Assembly (NCBI RefSeq): GCF_000247695.1
Contig: NW_004624730.1
Location: forward strand, 28,613,310 to 28,677,309
Direction of reading: 5' to 3'
DNA length: 64,000 bases
Origin: Heterocephalus glaber
Taxonomy: Eukaryota; Chordata; Mammalia; Rodentia; Bathyergidae
Part shown: positions 1 through 11,337 of the stretch, piece by piece
Layout of the letters: the number at the start of each line of letters is the position of its first letter
How positions within the stretch are numbered: position 1 is the stretch's first letter
Made by a program: the position numbers and the translations under genes
The notes under the pieces: generated by a model
What the model was told of the DNA's origin: nothing
What the model saw: only the letters and a program-made list of their open reading frames with translations
Database searches by the model: none

Positions 1-147
1 TGATTTCATTTTTTCCAGATCCCCTTTTGTTGCCAGTTCAGTGGGTCCAGGTGGTTGAGTATCAGAGTGTTCCATCTCATTTCCTTTTGGGGTTGCTGTA
101 GGTGATCTGGAAGTCTCATTTTGAGATTTATTTTTGTATTTTCTCAT
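1..147 (-). pseudogene. L1 ORF1 N-terminal segment (runs off left edge)
   Basis: On the minus strand an ATG at 147-145 opens a frame of 49 codons that is uninterrupted to the window edge. It begins MRKYKNK and is lysine, serine and proline rich, as L1 ORF1p N-termini are. ORF1p is the RNA-binding coiled-coil protein of L1. The same sequence recurs at 43790-43930, where it leads into a clear ORF1 coiled coil, which is the basis for this call. Only the start of the element is visible, so whether ORF1 or ORF2 is intact cannot be judged. Seen: open frame and homology with the second copy. Inferred: it belongs to a longer L1 lying to the left. Confidence 0.8.
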
Positions 148-640
148 TTTGACTGGGTGGGCAGGGGGGGTGCTGTTGGTGCCCATGAAGCTCACCTCCT
201 CTGAACTGGGAGAGGTGGGACAGGGGCTAGGAGAGGTGATAGGGATGGTGGTCCAGAAGCCCCTTCCTCTGGGCTGGGAGCTGCTGCAGGGATGGTGGCC
301 GGGAAGCCCTTTCTTCTGGACCGGGAGCAGTGGGATAGCATCTCAGAAGCCCCTTCCTCTGGGCTGGGTGTGGTGGGCCAGACATCGGCCCAAAAGCCCT
401 TTCCTCTGGGCTGGGAGTGGCGGGATGGATGTTGGCCAGGAAGCCCCTTTCTCTGGACCAGGAGCAGTGGGACAGCGGCTCAGAAGCCCCTACCTCTCGG
501 CTGGGAGCCCCCTCCTCTGTGCTGGGAGCGGCATCAGGGATGGTGGCCTGGAAGCCCCTTCCTCTGGACCAGGAGCAATGGGACTGCAGCTCAGAAGCCC
601 CTGCCTCTGGGCCGGGAGTGGTGGGAAGGATCAGGAACTT
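148..640 (-). repeat. L1 5' UTR made of irregular ~45-bp tandem units
   Basis: Immediately upstream (minus-strand sense) of the L1 ORF1 start lies a GC-rich array. Its core, read on the plus strand, is a variant of GAAGCCCCTTCCTCTGGGCT followed by GGGAG(C/T). About eight units can be counted between 247 and 640, mostly 45-47 bp long, one expanded to about 66 bp by an internal partial duplication. Tandem 5' UTR monomers that act as promoters are known in rodent L1 families; promoter activity here is inferred. Because most units are close to a multiple of three, long open frames arise by chance in several plus-strand frames (134-685, 292-663, 417-650). These are not genes. Confidence 0.75.
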
Positions 641-1794
641 TTTATTGTAGCCTTGAAGCTTAAGGAAGAATTTTTAAGCAAATGAGTTTCCCCATTGAGG
701 GACCTGTCACCTCTGACTTAAAGTGTTTTGTCAAGTGGACCCTCTAAAAGATGTGTTTCTTGGGCCCTGGAAATAGTTGCGTTTTGTTTTGTTTTTAAGG
801 AAAATCAAATCTCTGTTGTACTCATTTCACGTGGTGAGTTCCTACTGGCTTTGATAAAAGGAATGACTGTGACTAGGAAAATGAGCCTTCAGAAATTAAA
901 GGGTATATGTACACATTTACAAGGAAGTTTATTAAATAATGTTAAGTATGGTATTTGTGGAGACCTTTTATAGCCCATTGATTAGCAGGTACTTTAGTTA
1001 TAATAAAAACAGTATTGAGGAATTTAGTGTAGTAAATTTCACTTTTAATAGTGTTTGCAACTTTATAGGTATGTAGTGATGAGTTTACACCTTAAAGGAA
1101 AGAAGATTGTATTGAGAGTTGAATGGCTGAATAATTATGAAGGAATTGGATTTGATACTTATTTTGGGAGGGCCTTATGATGTGCTGATTGAAGTCAACA
1201 CTTATATAAGTTGACTGTCTGGTTAAGGCATGGTTTTATGAGAATAAAAAGTGTGGAGGAAATTCCAGTATCAAAAAAGGGAGGGAGATCCTTGCTAGAT
1301 GGTGGGATGGTATGCAGAGACTAGACAAGGCCATATATTGGATGTGACATTATAATTGGGTCCAGAAAATTTTCCATCTATGCATACAGGTGAGGAGAGA
1401 AGGCATTTTGGATAGAGAGAGCACCCTTAGCATCAGAGCAACTTGAACTAGTGAAGTTATGTTAGTGGTGGTAGATAGTGTTTAAAATGATTTAAATTCC
1501 TAGTTATGGAGTTTGGCCTTATTAAGGCCATCCTCATTAAGGATGTGGATCCATTGAAGTTTTCTGAGCTATGAGGCCAACATTGATTGATCCCATAAAT
1601 ACCGTGTCCTAGTGATAGCTTGTGTGGTTTTTGATTTGCATTGCCAGGCATCACATTAGCTGTTAGATGTTAACTCAGCTGAAGCAGAGGCAGGTCTGAC
1701 ATCAGTGACAGCTGCTGCTGTCCATTGTCAGCCAAGGTCTACCTTTCATTTCCTTTCTAAAAACATTTCATATTGATACTGACAGTGATAGCTT

Positions 1795-2025
1795 CCATGT
1801 ATGGATTAATTTCTGTTTTGCATGCACTGTGCTCAGTGACTCACCCTTACAGTAACTCTGAGGTGTATATATTATTAATCTCCATTTTGCAGAAGAGGAA
1901 ATTGAAATTTAGCAGAAGCTGAATACCTTGCTCCCCATTACACAACTAGAGGAGTGGCAGAACTGGGGATTTGGACCCCAGGACTGTCCTATTTCAAATC
2001 CCATTTTCTTGATGCCACTAAATGC
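1795..2025 (-). repeat. MIR SINE remnant (antisense)
   Basis: The plus strand reads as the reverse complement of MIR. A 'ccattttgcagaagaggaaattgaa' style core (about 1882-1907) is followed by a degraded tRNA-like head near 'cagaactggggatttggacccca' (about 1958-1980). Highly diverged, as expected for an ancient mammalian element. Confidence 0.75.
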
Positions 2026-3105
2026 TGTCCTGTATGACATCTCTTATGATATCACAGTGCTAAGGTACCACTGTGAGCCTTGTTGCTTTTGGCATTGTTT
2101 GCTTCCAGGATGAATGTTCTTCTTTTGTTGAGCTCCCGGAGCTGTTACTGCTGTAGGTTTTGGAAGCCGAGAGTACGTCTCTGTTCTTGCCCATCTTACG
2201 TTTTTACGTCCTCAAGTGGGGAATCTCACACCTGTTTTTGTGTGACTGTTTAGCTGCCCATCTATGAGCAAGCTCATTTGTAAAATGGTAGTTTGGACTA
2301 CATGACTTCTGAGACCCCCTCTGTAGCAGCCTTCTGTTCTTAGGGTTATTTATTAACAAGGAAGGAATTCTGGCATTGGAGTTCTGGGATACAAGTGAGA
2401 ACATTACCAAAAAAAAATCCTGTCATTCTTTTCAATTCTGACTGATGATGCCACTCTTGGTAATAGTTATATTTATAAGCTTTCTAATAATCTGGGTTCA
2501 CCAAACTTAATTTCTACTCGACACCAACAAACTACAGATGTGGCCACAACTTCTGAATTGCTTGAGTGTAGTGACCTTTTAGAGTAGCTTCCTTAGTCAC
2601 TTTATACTTCTGGACCGTTTTTTTCCCTGCACATGTTTCCCGCAGTTTTTATCCATTCTTTCTTTTTGTCACCTGAACCTGGGTCCCTGATCCAGACCAG
2701 TCACATCAGAAAGTAGGGGATATAGGTAGCAAGCTCCTTGGTTGTGTCATGCCCTCAGGGCTGAGAACCAAGCTGTGTTCAGTGGGCCCACCTTGCCACT
2801 GTCTCCATGACCCCTTCCTTGCCTCTCCTTATCATGCTATCTTAATAAGCGCAGGGAGTATAGCATGGTGCCCATGTACTGTTTTATGTTTTCAGTTTTT
2901 AATGAGAATTTTATGTACATTGTAACTTTGTATCTTAAAATTTAATGCCAGTTAATTACAGTTAAAGCATAGTGCTGAAAGGGCTTTACCAATTTCTAAG
3001 AGGAGTTCAGATTGTCAAATTGTATACCCAGTAATTTTTTTTTTAAAGATACACAGTGTTTATAAAAACAGTTAAATGCACATCAAGTCAAAAAGAGGGA
3101 AAGAT

Positions 3106-3430
3106 ATAGAAGGCCCTCTGTATCTGTGGGTTTTGAATCTCTGGATTAAACCAACCATGGGTGGAAAGTTTTCAGACAAAAAATTATGTCTGTATTGAGA
3201 CTTTTTCTTGTCATGATTCCCCAAACAATATAGTATAACAGCTATTTGCATAACATTTACATTGTATTTGGTATGGTAAGTAATCTAGAGATGATTTAAA
3301 ATATATAGAGGATGTGTTCAGATTTTATGCAAATAGTGCTCCATTTCACATAAGAGACTTGAGCCTTTGTGAATTTTGCTATCTGCAGAGGATCCTAGAA
3401 CTAGTTCTGTGTGGGTCCTGAGGGACATCT
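3106..3430 (+). mobile_element. Tigger-family non-autonomous DNA transposon remnant
   Basis: Contains the family phrases 'tctgtgggtttt', 'caatatagtataaca', 'ctagagatgatttaaa' and 'agagacttgagcctttgtg', in the order seen in the mammalian TcMar-Tigger MITE-like elements. A second copy in the same orientation lies at 12706-12995. No coding capacity. The subfamily name is not assigned. Confidence 0.7.
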
Positions 3431-3474
3431 TTGAATAATCAAATATTTAATGATTGTGAGTGATGAGACAAAGA

Positions 3475-3566
3475 TTTTTTTTTTTTTTTTTTGGTACCGT
3501 GGATCGAACTCAGGTCCTTGCGCTTGCGAGGCAGGTGGCGAACCTACTGAGCTAAATCCCTGGTCC
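3475..3566 (-). mobile_element. ID-like tRNA-derived SINE (antisense)
   Basis: Plus strand shows a T-run, then 'ggtaccgtggatcgaact', 'ccttgcgcttgcgaggcagg' and 'actgagctaaatccctgg'. Read on the minus strand this is a tRNA-like head with an A box (TTTAGCTCAGTAGG) and a B box (GAGTTCGATCC), followed by GGTACC and a poly(A) tail. It is one of eleven copies in the window. Confidence 0.9.
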
Positions 3567-5249
3567 TTTTTTTTTGTTTTTATATGTATATTATCTTTTC
3601 TATAATGAGCATGCATTTCTCCTATATTTTTAAAAAGTCTGAAAAAGAAGATATATCCTAGACAAAGCAGAGATATGCAAATGTGTGCTATTTTTAACTT
3701 TTGAGGCTAAATTATTCCATATCCATAGGGATATTGGGAATAGTATCATACTGAGGAGGGCAAGTTAATAGCAAGGCCTGTGGTTTGCATCTTGTTATTT
3801 TTATTTTTGTTAATTATAGCTAAGCTAAACTTGTCTCATCTGGTGGTTGATATTTTGTTTGGTTGAACGAGTGAGTGTCATGAGACTATTAGTTCATAAC
3901 AGGAGCACAAAAAGAGGATGACATTTGTTTTTAGTGCTAGTGGAGTAATTTCAATGATATCTGTAATCAGTGGTGTTTTCTGAAAAATTATTAAACTTAG
4001 AACAGAGTGTTAGCCTAGTATCTGATCAACTTTTTGCATTGGTTTGTTTATTGGAGTTTAACAGTTTTGGTGTGCATTTAAAATTTAAATAAGATATAGT
4101 TTCAACAAGTGATTTAAACCAAAACTTAACAGTAGTTATCTCCGTGTACTGCTGTCGAGTAATTTTAATAGTAACTAATGGATACTTAGTTTATGCTGTT
4201 AACTTTTCTGAGAATTTATGGCCAAATAATGGGAAAATGGCATTGTGTGGTGGTGTTTCCCTAAGACGGTTTCTTTTGAAATGCTGTTTGCTAATCTTCA
4301 GGGAAAATTTGTGAGCCTTCAATTATTACATTCTTATCCACAGAATGGACTAAAGTTGGCATCACATCCACATTCCTCATGGTTGCTAGAGGCAACACAC
4401 TGATTTAATTTGTGCCCCTGTGGCAGACATTTTTTGAATAATTTTAGTCACTTTTTTCTCCTGCTGCTTTTTACACTTCTTTCCCATCTCCTGTCTCCTC
4501 CCTTTGTCTGTCTCAACATTGCTGAGTCCTGAGGCATCAGTGCTGGTTGAAGAGAGTAGCATAATTGAAGGTCCAGGTGGTTTAGCCAGGGGACAGCAAC
4601 CCATGTGTCCTGGCCTTTATGGGGGCAGTGAAAGATGGAGAGCTTTTTTTCATAGTTCAGTCTGTGGTGAGAGTTAGCTCCCTTATAGATTGGCTAAAAT
4701 GAAAAATAAAACACCACCACCACCAGCACCAACAAAACACTGAACAAACTTTAGTTGGGTGTGTTTGCAACTTGATGTGGACCTTAAGAAAATGGACCCT
4801 AGGAGAACTGTACTTGGGGGATTTTGCATTCTTTTTCTCTAGAATTGAGATTTCTTCAAAGTGCTTTTCTCTACTATTTGTAGTTCCTGCTGTACCTTCC
4901 ATAGTTTTACCATACTAACTGTTGTTTAACATGGAAGATCACCAGATGGATCAAATTCAGGTGTGGACATCTTTTCTCAGAGGTTAAGTGTCACAGAAGC
5001 CCAGGAATAGAATGGTTTGTTTTTTGCAAGAGCTAGTCAGGATGTGTGCTGGCTCTTGCAGGGCCAGCCCATTTATACTAGTGTGCAGTACGTGAGGGTT
5101 TTGGGATAGGGTGCTGTTTTGAACATCACTCTCACATGCATAAGCCATTTTTATATATTTGATTTGTAAGTACATACTCAGAGGGAGAGAAAAAGTATAA
5201 TTCTTATACCATTGTGTCTAGATTTTATAATCTTTTTTTTAAAATGTAG

Positions 5250-5419
5250 AGTGGACACAAATATCTACCAGATATCTTCGAGAGCAGTTGGCCAAGATTT
5301 CTGACTTTTACCACATGGCCTCCAGCACGAGTGATGGCCCTATCCCTGTACCACCTGACGTAGAGCAAGCCATGAAGCAATGGGAGTATAATGAGAAGCT
5401 GGCATTTCACATGTTTCAG
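5250..5419 (+). CDS. MED12L: MED12L internal exon w1
   Basis: MED12L is the paralogue of MED12 and part of the Mediator kinase module (with CDK8/19, cyclin C and MED13/13L) in the nucleus. The exon starts after an AG at 5248-5249 and ends CAG|gtaatc. Its first two bases finish a split Glu codon; 56 codons follow, including STRYLREQLAKISDFYHMAS and MKQWEYNEKLAFHMFQ. By my recollection of the human protein this is about residues 187-242. Phase 2 in, phase 0 out. Upstream exons are outside the window. No stop or frameshift. Confidence 0.95.
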
Positions 5420-5644
5420 GTAATCTTTCCAAGTCATGCAAGGCTGTGTAGTGTTCTTTGAAAAGGAGAGCAAATGCTGTATAGTCATTTGTTACTTAGG
5501 ATATGTTCTGAGAAATGTGTTCCTAGGCAATTTCATCATTATAGGGACATCATAGAGTGTACTTACATAGACCTAGATGGTGGAGCCTACTATATGCCTA
5601 GGTTCTATGGTACATACCAGTTGTATATGCAGTCGCTCATTGAT

Positions 5645-5692
5645 GAGAACATTATGCTAGTATATGTTGAAAACATTATGCTAGTGTATGTC
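5645..5692. repeat. Short tandem duplication (~24 bp x2)
   Basis: 'gaacattatgctagta' is followed at once by 'aaacattatgctagtg', each leading into tatgt. Two near-identical units in tandem. Confidence 0.7.
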
Positions 5693-6377
5693 TCAGTTGT
5701 GTTTTCTGGGCATTAAAATTCTATCTTTAAAAGAACTAATGTGTTCAGAGAAAGGAATCTGACATTTTTCACATTGCATCCAAGGTAACACATTTACTTT
5801 GAGAAGACACCATATTAAACATCTCTAGCTTTCACTGATATCAACTCTTTTAGTACCATCAATTACTTTGTAATTGTGCCAATAAATATAATCCTAAACC
5901 TTTTATGTTGTACAATTTGAATATATTTATTAAACAACATTCTTGTGGTGAAGCCACCTATCTTATAATATATCTCCTTTAGAATTATTTTACAGAATGG
6001 TCATCTTAATTTGGTTTAGCTACAGTTTAAAATGCAGACAGAGTTGCGGGGAGGGTTTAGGGGACTGAGAAATCACTGAACTTTCACCCAGGCAAGCTGA
6101 TGTAAATCATACTGACCAGAAGAGGGCGCATGAGGTATTACTTGCCTCAATCTTTATTAGTGACAGAGTGGAAGTGTATTCTGCTAACCTCAAATTATTA
6201 TTAGCAAAGGCTTTCAGTACCTGATATATTAAAGAGGAAAAGGAACTGTGGTTTCTAAATTTTCCTCTTAGAACCTTCATTATAATATTCATGGGGTGAC
6301 TAACTTTTTGAGAGCTGAAAGTAGGAAAAAGTGTAATCTTTATGTGAAGTATTATTCTTATTCTTATTCTTATTATT

Positions 6378-6459
6378 CTTTTTTGGTACCAGGGATCAAA
6401 CTCAGGACCTTGCGCTTGCGAGGCAGACTGTGGAACCACTTAGCTAAATCCCTGACCCT
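6378..6459 (-). mobile_element. ID-like tRNA-derived SINE (antisense)
   Basis: 'ttttttggtaccagggatca', 'ccttgcgcttgcgaggcag' and 'ttagctaaatccctgaccc' match the family in antisense. It carries a few substitutions in the A-box region, and its tail merges with a TTC/TTA-rich run at 6353-6380. Confidence 0.88.
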
Positions 6460-6641
6460 GCCTCTTAGTATCTTTAAAACTAGAAATTAAGAAGTAAATA
6501 CCTAGTATGTCATATCAAATATGTTGTCACTGTAATTTTAAAATATGGCAAATAAGAGTTTATCAGTATATTGTTTTCACACAAGCAAATGAGAAGGGTT
6601 CCAGGAGACTCAGAGGAAGGGGAAATAAGTAGAGGAACCTA

Positions 6642-6676
6642 ATAACCTCATGTTCAGGAACCTAATAACCTCAGTG
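6642..6676. repeat. Short tandem duplication (~21 bp)
   Basis: 'ggaacctaataacctca' occurs twice in tandem (about 6633 and 6657). Likely slippage. Confidence 0.7.
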
Positions 6677-7479
6677 AATGTAAACATTATATGTCATAAC
6701 CATGAGCTCAGATTAATAATATTCACAAGAATGAAAATGGGGGAAAGGGGATTTAGAGGAGGAGGGAAGAAGGTAGAAGGGAAGAAAGGATTAAAAAAAA
6801 AGAAACAAGTATTATGTACCAGTACCTACTCCCCAAGATGATTGTAAACTGCGTGTACTGCAAACATCCACTAATAAAAAAATACATTTTCACACAAATC
6901 CTTGATAATCATAGTAGATCACTGGATACTTAGGAGTTACTAGGAGCATAGTAGGGTTTTGCCATAAGTACTAAGTTTGTTACTGGAATAGCCATAAAGT
7001 TCTAAGTGTCTTTCCCCAAAAAACATAGCCTTTTATTTCTATTTTTAAGATTCTTTTATTTTGTGAGTCATAATTAAAAGCTATAGTACAATATCAAATA
7101 TATGCATAGAATGTCAAGAGAATGTATTTGTGTATGTGTGTATATGCATGTGCATATGAAGGCAATAGACAAGAGATGTTTATACAGTAAGACCCTGAAT
7201 TAGAAACATTTGCATTGTGAACTTTCACAGAAACAGTACAAATGGACTTCGCATAACGAAATTCCTAGATGCAAACAAATTGTAGAAGTAGCTCTCTTGT
7301 CTGCCTGACATTGTCACAGTTGTGCTGCTATGTGCTTACTGTACAGTGAGATAGTGTACAGTAGTGCAGTGATTAGTCAGAGCCCAGGATATCTGGAAGC
7401 AAGAGGAAAAGCAGTGATATGGGGGGAATGCTAGGAAGTACAAAGCAATAACCTTGGAAACAAAAGTTAAAATAAATGA

Positions 7480-9010
7480 TAATTGGACTAAGGGGAAAAG
7501 ATGGTAGACGTTACTGTTTCTTATAACATGAGTTGTTCAACCACTGGCATGATTCTAAAGAATAAGGACAAGATCATGGAACATGTGAAGTCAACAATAA
7601 TATCCAAAAAGCATGGTAAAGTGATAGAGGAGATGGAGAAACAACTTCTGAGTGTGTGGATGCAGGATCATCATCAGTGTCGATTCCCACTCAGCTTAAT
7701 GCATTATTCAAGAAAAAGCTAAAAGCCTGTTGGAAAATTTAAAGAAAAAATAGGATGAACAGGGTGCATCTTTTACTGCCAGCCATGGATGGTTTAATAG
7801 ATGCAAGGTTAGAGCCAACTGTACAACATAGAAGTAAGTGGCGAGGTTGTGAATGCAGATACCATAGCTGCCCAAGAATTTCCAGCAACACTTAAGAGAA
7901 ATTATTATTATTTTTTAAATAAAATTTTTATTTATTTATTAATTTTTTTGGTACCGGGGATCGAACTCGGGTCCTTGCACTTGCACAGCAGGCGGCAAAA
8001 CCACTGAGCTAAATTCCTGGCCCTTTAAGAGAAATTATTGATGAAGGTGCTTATTTACCCCGACAGGTTTTTAATGTCAAGACAGGACTGTACTGGAAGA
8101 GGATGCCAGAATGAGGTTACATCAGTAGAGAGGAAAAGTTAATGCCAGGCTTCAAAGCAGCAAAGAACAGACTTACTCTACTGTTGGGTAGCAATGTTTC
8201 CAGGAATATGAAACTAAGCCTCTCTTAATTTACCATTTAGAGAACCCAAGAGCCCTCAAAAACATAGCGAAGGGTTCTCTACCCATTATGTGGAAGAGTA
8301 ACTCCAAAGCCTGGGTTGCACAAGCCATTTTCCAGGACTGCTTTTTCCACCACTTTATCCTAGAGATAAAGCAATACATATTTGGAGAAAGATATCTCAT
8401 TCAACATTCTTTTGCTGCTTGACAATGCACCAAGTCACCCCCAATTCATGGATGACTTTCATCCCAATGTCAAAATAGTACATCTGCCACTGAATACTAT
8501 GGCACTCATCCAACCTGTGGAACAAGGAGTTATTACGACTTTCAAGAAATATTTACATCACACTTTTTGCAAACAGGATGAAACAGAAACAACCTTGTGA
8601 CAATTTTGGAAGGACTGTAACATCTACAAGGCCATAGACATTAGCTTTGCTTGGTGTAAGGTTTTGGCTGTCTCCATCCATGAATGGGGTTTGGAAGAAC
8701 CTTTACCCAAAGCTTTTTCATGAAGTTCATGCACTTGGGAAGACGAGTAAGGAATCCAAGGAGGTCTTCAACAACTTAGTGACCCTTAGCAAGAAGCTGG
8801 AGCTAGATCTGCAAGAGGTCAACTTCACTGAAGTCCTTGCTTGTGCATCATGAGGCGTTTACTAATGAGAACCAGATGGAATTAGAGGCCAAAAGGAAGA
8901 TGTAACTGAAGAACCAAAGAGATTCACAAGACAGGAAATGGCAAGGGAATTTTCTTTACTTGAAGAAGCACTGTTAGTTTTTGATGCACAGGACCCCAAT
9001 GTAGAATGAT
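7480..9010 (+). pseudogene. Dead Tigger transposase (CENP-B-like HTH plus DDE region)
   Basis: Recognisable pieces in order: a DNA-binding-region block at 7540-7720 with ILKNKDKIMEHVKS and EKQLLSVWMQDHHQ; a segment near 8066-8110 (VFNV..TGLYWKRMP); the DDE-core block at 8385-8600 with NILLLLDNAPSHPQFMDDFH and ALIQPVEQGV; and a C-terminal block at 8655-8853 (NGVWKNL, LVTLSKKLELDLQE). Frameshifts and stops separate the blocks. At the first catalytic position the usual Asp-Glu pair is replaced by a single Lys, so one catalytic acidic residue is lost. It cannot make an active enzyme. Confidence 0.85.
7907..8024 (-). mobile_element. ID-like SINE nested in the Tigger element
   Basis: Antisense copy with 'ttggtaccggggatcgaact', 'gcaggcggcaaaaccactga' and an AT-rich tail. 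It is flanked by a perfect 15-bp target duplication TTAAGAGAAATTATT at 7892-7906 and 8025-8039. It interrupts the transposase remnant, so it is younger than the Tigger insertion. Confidence 0.95.
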
Positions 9011-9516
9011 GCACAAATATTTCAACAGCCATTCAGAATGGCATCCAGTGCTAGAGTCATCTATGATGAGAAAAAAAGTTACTACTCACATGTCACTGGA
9101 TTGTTTTTTCGAGAGTAGACAGAACTAAATCATCAAATAAACTGTGTCATCAGCATCAGGTGTGAGTGAAATTCCCTCTTACCCTCCATCCCCTATTGCT
9201 GATGATCCTTCAGCCCCACCATCTTCCACCTACTCTCCCTCCTCCAGTCAGTAACTCTCTTCCTGTCAGTTAACTCCGTGTGATTCCCTACATGCCAGTT
9301 GTACTGTACCACCGTTTTAAGGTGACTGTATTAGTAAAAATAGTTTATTTACAGTATTTTTGTGGGGTTTTTTTAATGCTTTACATTGTATATTTGTGTC
9401 AGAGGTAAGACTCACTTTTTTGGACTTAGGAACGAATTCAACTTAGAAATGTTCTCCTGGAATGGAACTCATTCATAAGTTGGCAACTTACTGTAGTGTT
9501 TATGTCAACATTTAGT

Positions 9517-9608
9517 TGTCCTATCGGGGTGTCACTCAGTGCTAGAGGCACTTGGGTAGCAAGTGCAAGGCTCTGGGTTCTATCCTAGTACCAAGGGAAA
9601 AAAAATAA
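9517..9608 (+). mobile_element. Diverged tRNA-derived SINE (ID-like)
   Basis: Shows 'gtcactcagtgctagaggc', 'agcaagtgcaaggctctggg' and 'ttctatcctagtacc', then an A-rich tail. It is more diverged and of a different subtype from the eleven younger copies. Confidence 0.7.
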
Positions 9609-10233
9609 AGGTAGTGTTCTCCAGAGGAGCTATTTGGACATTTTGGATATTTGTGAAGATGGCTTGAGTTTTTAGTGTCGCCAGTTTGGGTTATTTATAT
9701 GTTCTTTTACTATAAATTCCTTCCATGTCTTTATATATAAATGGGTCATTATATTGATTTTTAAGGGTGTATTTTTGTAAGTAGGTTGGAGTATCTAAAA
9801 GTCATTTTAAGTTAACAAAGGAGGTTATTAAAGGTGGGGTTTTCAAACCTTTGTTGAAATAATAAGAGCAATGCTGCTTTTCTTTGTAACTGTTACCATT
9901 AGCTAAGTTTCCTCCCTTGAGCATTAGTTCATATTCCCCATTATCCTTCCAGAAGCTTGATATGTTCAGGAAGTGTGAAAGGCTATGCATTCCCTTTTAT
10001 TTTCAATTTAGAGTGAAGCAGATTACCAAAAACTAAATACAAAACCCTAAAGCAAACATACCAAAAACTTTAGTTCATTTTGTTCAGAAATTGAACTGTG
10101 ATCAACAAGACCATGTTTCAGTATAACAATAAAACAATAGTGAAATTACATTTAAGGATAAGAGTAACAGTGCCCTTTAAAAAGTTGGCTTTTCTGTAAC
10201 ACTGTTGTTGCAATTTTTCTTTGTTCATTTAAG

Positions 10234-10344
10234 GAAGGGATGCTAGAGAAGCATGAATATTTGACATGGATCCTGGATGTTTTAGAAAAGATCAGACCAA
10301 TGGATGATGATCTTCTTAAACTTTTGTTACCACTAATGCTGCAG
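10234..10344 (+). CDS. MED12L: MED12L internal exon w2
   Basis: Exon after 'catttaag' and before CAG|gtacag. It encodes 37 codons, EGMLEKHEYLTWILDVLEKI through LLPLMLQ, about residues 243-279. Both borders are phase 0. The sequence is essentially the mammalian family sequence, with no damage. It is part of the helical N-terminal third of the protein. Confidence 0.96.
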
Positions 10345-11337
10345 GTACAGTACATGTCACCTTGAGCCAGTTGGTTTTATAGGGAAGAAATTAATCTGAT
10401 AAGAATAATTAGGTAATAAAGGTAGAAGAGGCAAAAAAGTCCCTTTGAAATGGAATGAAAAGAATGTCTTGATGCTACAACACATGAAGTGGTAAGAGGC
10501 TTCAAAGTTCTGGCAATCGTGTATCAGCTATGTTCATAGTTTTTATCTACGTGGAATCTCACCTGTGTTGAATATTCTTTTACATATGAGCTAAGCAAAT
10601 AGCTCTTTAAATATTGTCTCTCCATTGACACAGATTACTGTGAAAGCAAATCACCTCTTTTGAAGAATATAGAGAATATTCTACATTCTTTTGATAATTC
10701 TTTATGTCTCTAGGTGTAGGAAACTTACTTTGATGATTTGTCTAAGATCTATTAAAGTGTAGGTTATATGGGTAAGTTTAACTTTTTTTAAGAAAAGTAA
10801 TACATGAATTTGATAATTCAAATAACATGAAATCATACCAGCAGCAAGTGGTTCTCTCTCTCTCACCCTAGTGCTCTCACCAGGTGCTGAAGCAGAAGAG
10901 AGTCCTGAATGTCCTCCCCAAGAGGGTCTGTACAGGAGGATCTGTACCCGCACTCTCTGATCCAATAGCCAAATGAGCTGTGGAGCATTTGAGGTGTGAC
11001 AGTATGAATGGAGATGTGCTCCAAGAGTAACATGCTCATCACATGTCAGATTTAGTATGGAAAAAGCATATACTATTAATACTTTTTATGTTGATCACAT
11101 GGATAACTTTTTGGATATATTGGGCCAAATGCAACACATTGTTGTTTTAAATTTGTCTGTAATATTTTTTAATGGCTACTGGAAAATTTAAAATCACATT
11201 ATATTTCTGCTGAACATACTGATTTATATAGTACTTTGGCAGATTTTGTTTTTTTGTAATGAAGAAAAATCTACATTAAGATAGTTGCTGGAGAAGTACA
11301 AGACATAACTGAAGTCTACTGTCCTTCTGTTCCTCAG
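10345..11337 (+). other. MED12L: MED12L intron, nothing recognisable
   Basis: About 1 kb of AT-rich intron. I see no gene, SINE tail or tandem repeat, apart from a short TC run near 10855-10866. Confidence 0.7.

Larger units (their letters stand above)
641..5249 (+). other. MED12L: MED12L intron (left part), mostly unique plus old repeats
   Basis: Intron upstream of the first visible exon. It holds a MIR at 1795-2025, a Tigger-type remnant at 3106-3430, an ID-like SINE at 3475-3566 and a short CAC-rich run at 4711-4735. I see no exon with conserved coding in it. The short open frames, including the lysine-rich minus-strand frame at 4386-4604, have no recognisable domain. Confidence 0.7.
7185..9493 (+). 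mobile_element. Tigger (pogo/TcMar) DNA transposon with nested SINE
   Basis: The element is bounded by short inverted ends, CAGTAAG at the left and CTTACTG at the right. TA dinucleotides flank both ends (7183-7184, 9494-9495), as expected for the TA target duplication of pogo/Tc1-mariner elements. It is about 2.3 kb including a 118-bp SINE and its target duplication at 7907-8039. The interior is a decayed Tigger transposase. It is shared-age mammalian DNA and is immobile today because the transposase is broken. Confidence 0.85.
5420..10233 (+). other. MED12L: MED12L intron, holds Tigger transposon and SINEs
   Basis: Contains small tandem duplications near 5645-5692 and 6642-6676, an ID-like SINE at 6378-6459, the Tigger element at 7185-9493 with its nested SINE, and a diverged tRNA-derived SINE at 9517-9608. 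Nothing else is recognisable. Confidence 0.75.

Noticed and set aside
134..685. 183-codon open frame with Pro/Leu/Trp-rich repeats
   Set aside because: It lies over the L1 5' UTR tandem array; open frames exist in all three phases because of repeat period. No domain or start context.
4386..4604. Lysine-rich minus-strand frame (KKCKKQQEKKVTKII)
   Set aside because: Considered as a retrocopy or small gene, but no poly(A), no target duplication and no known match.
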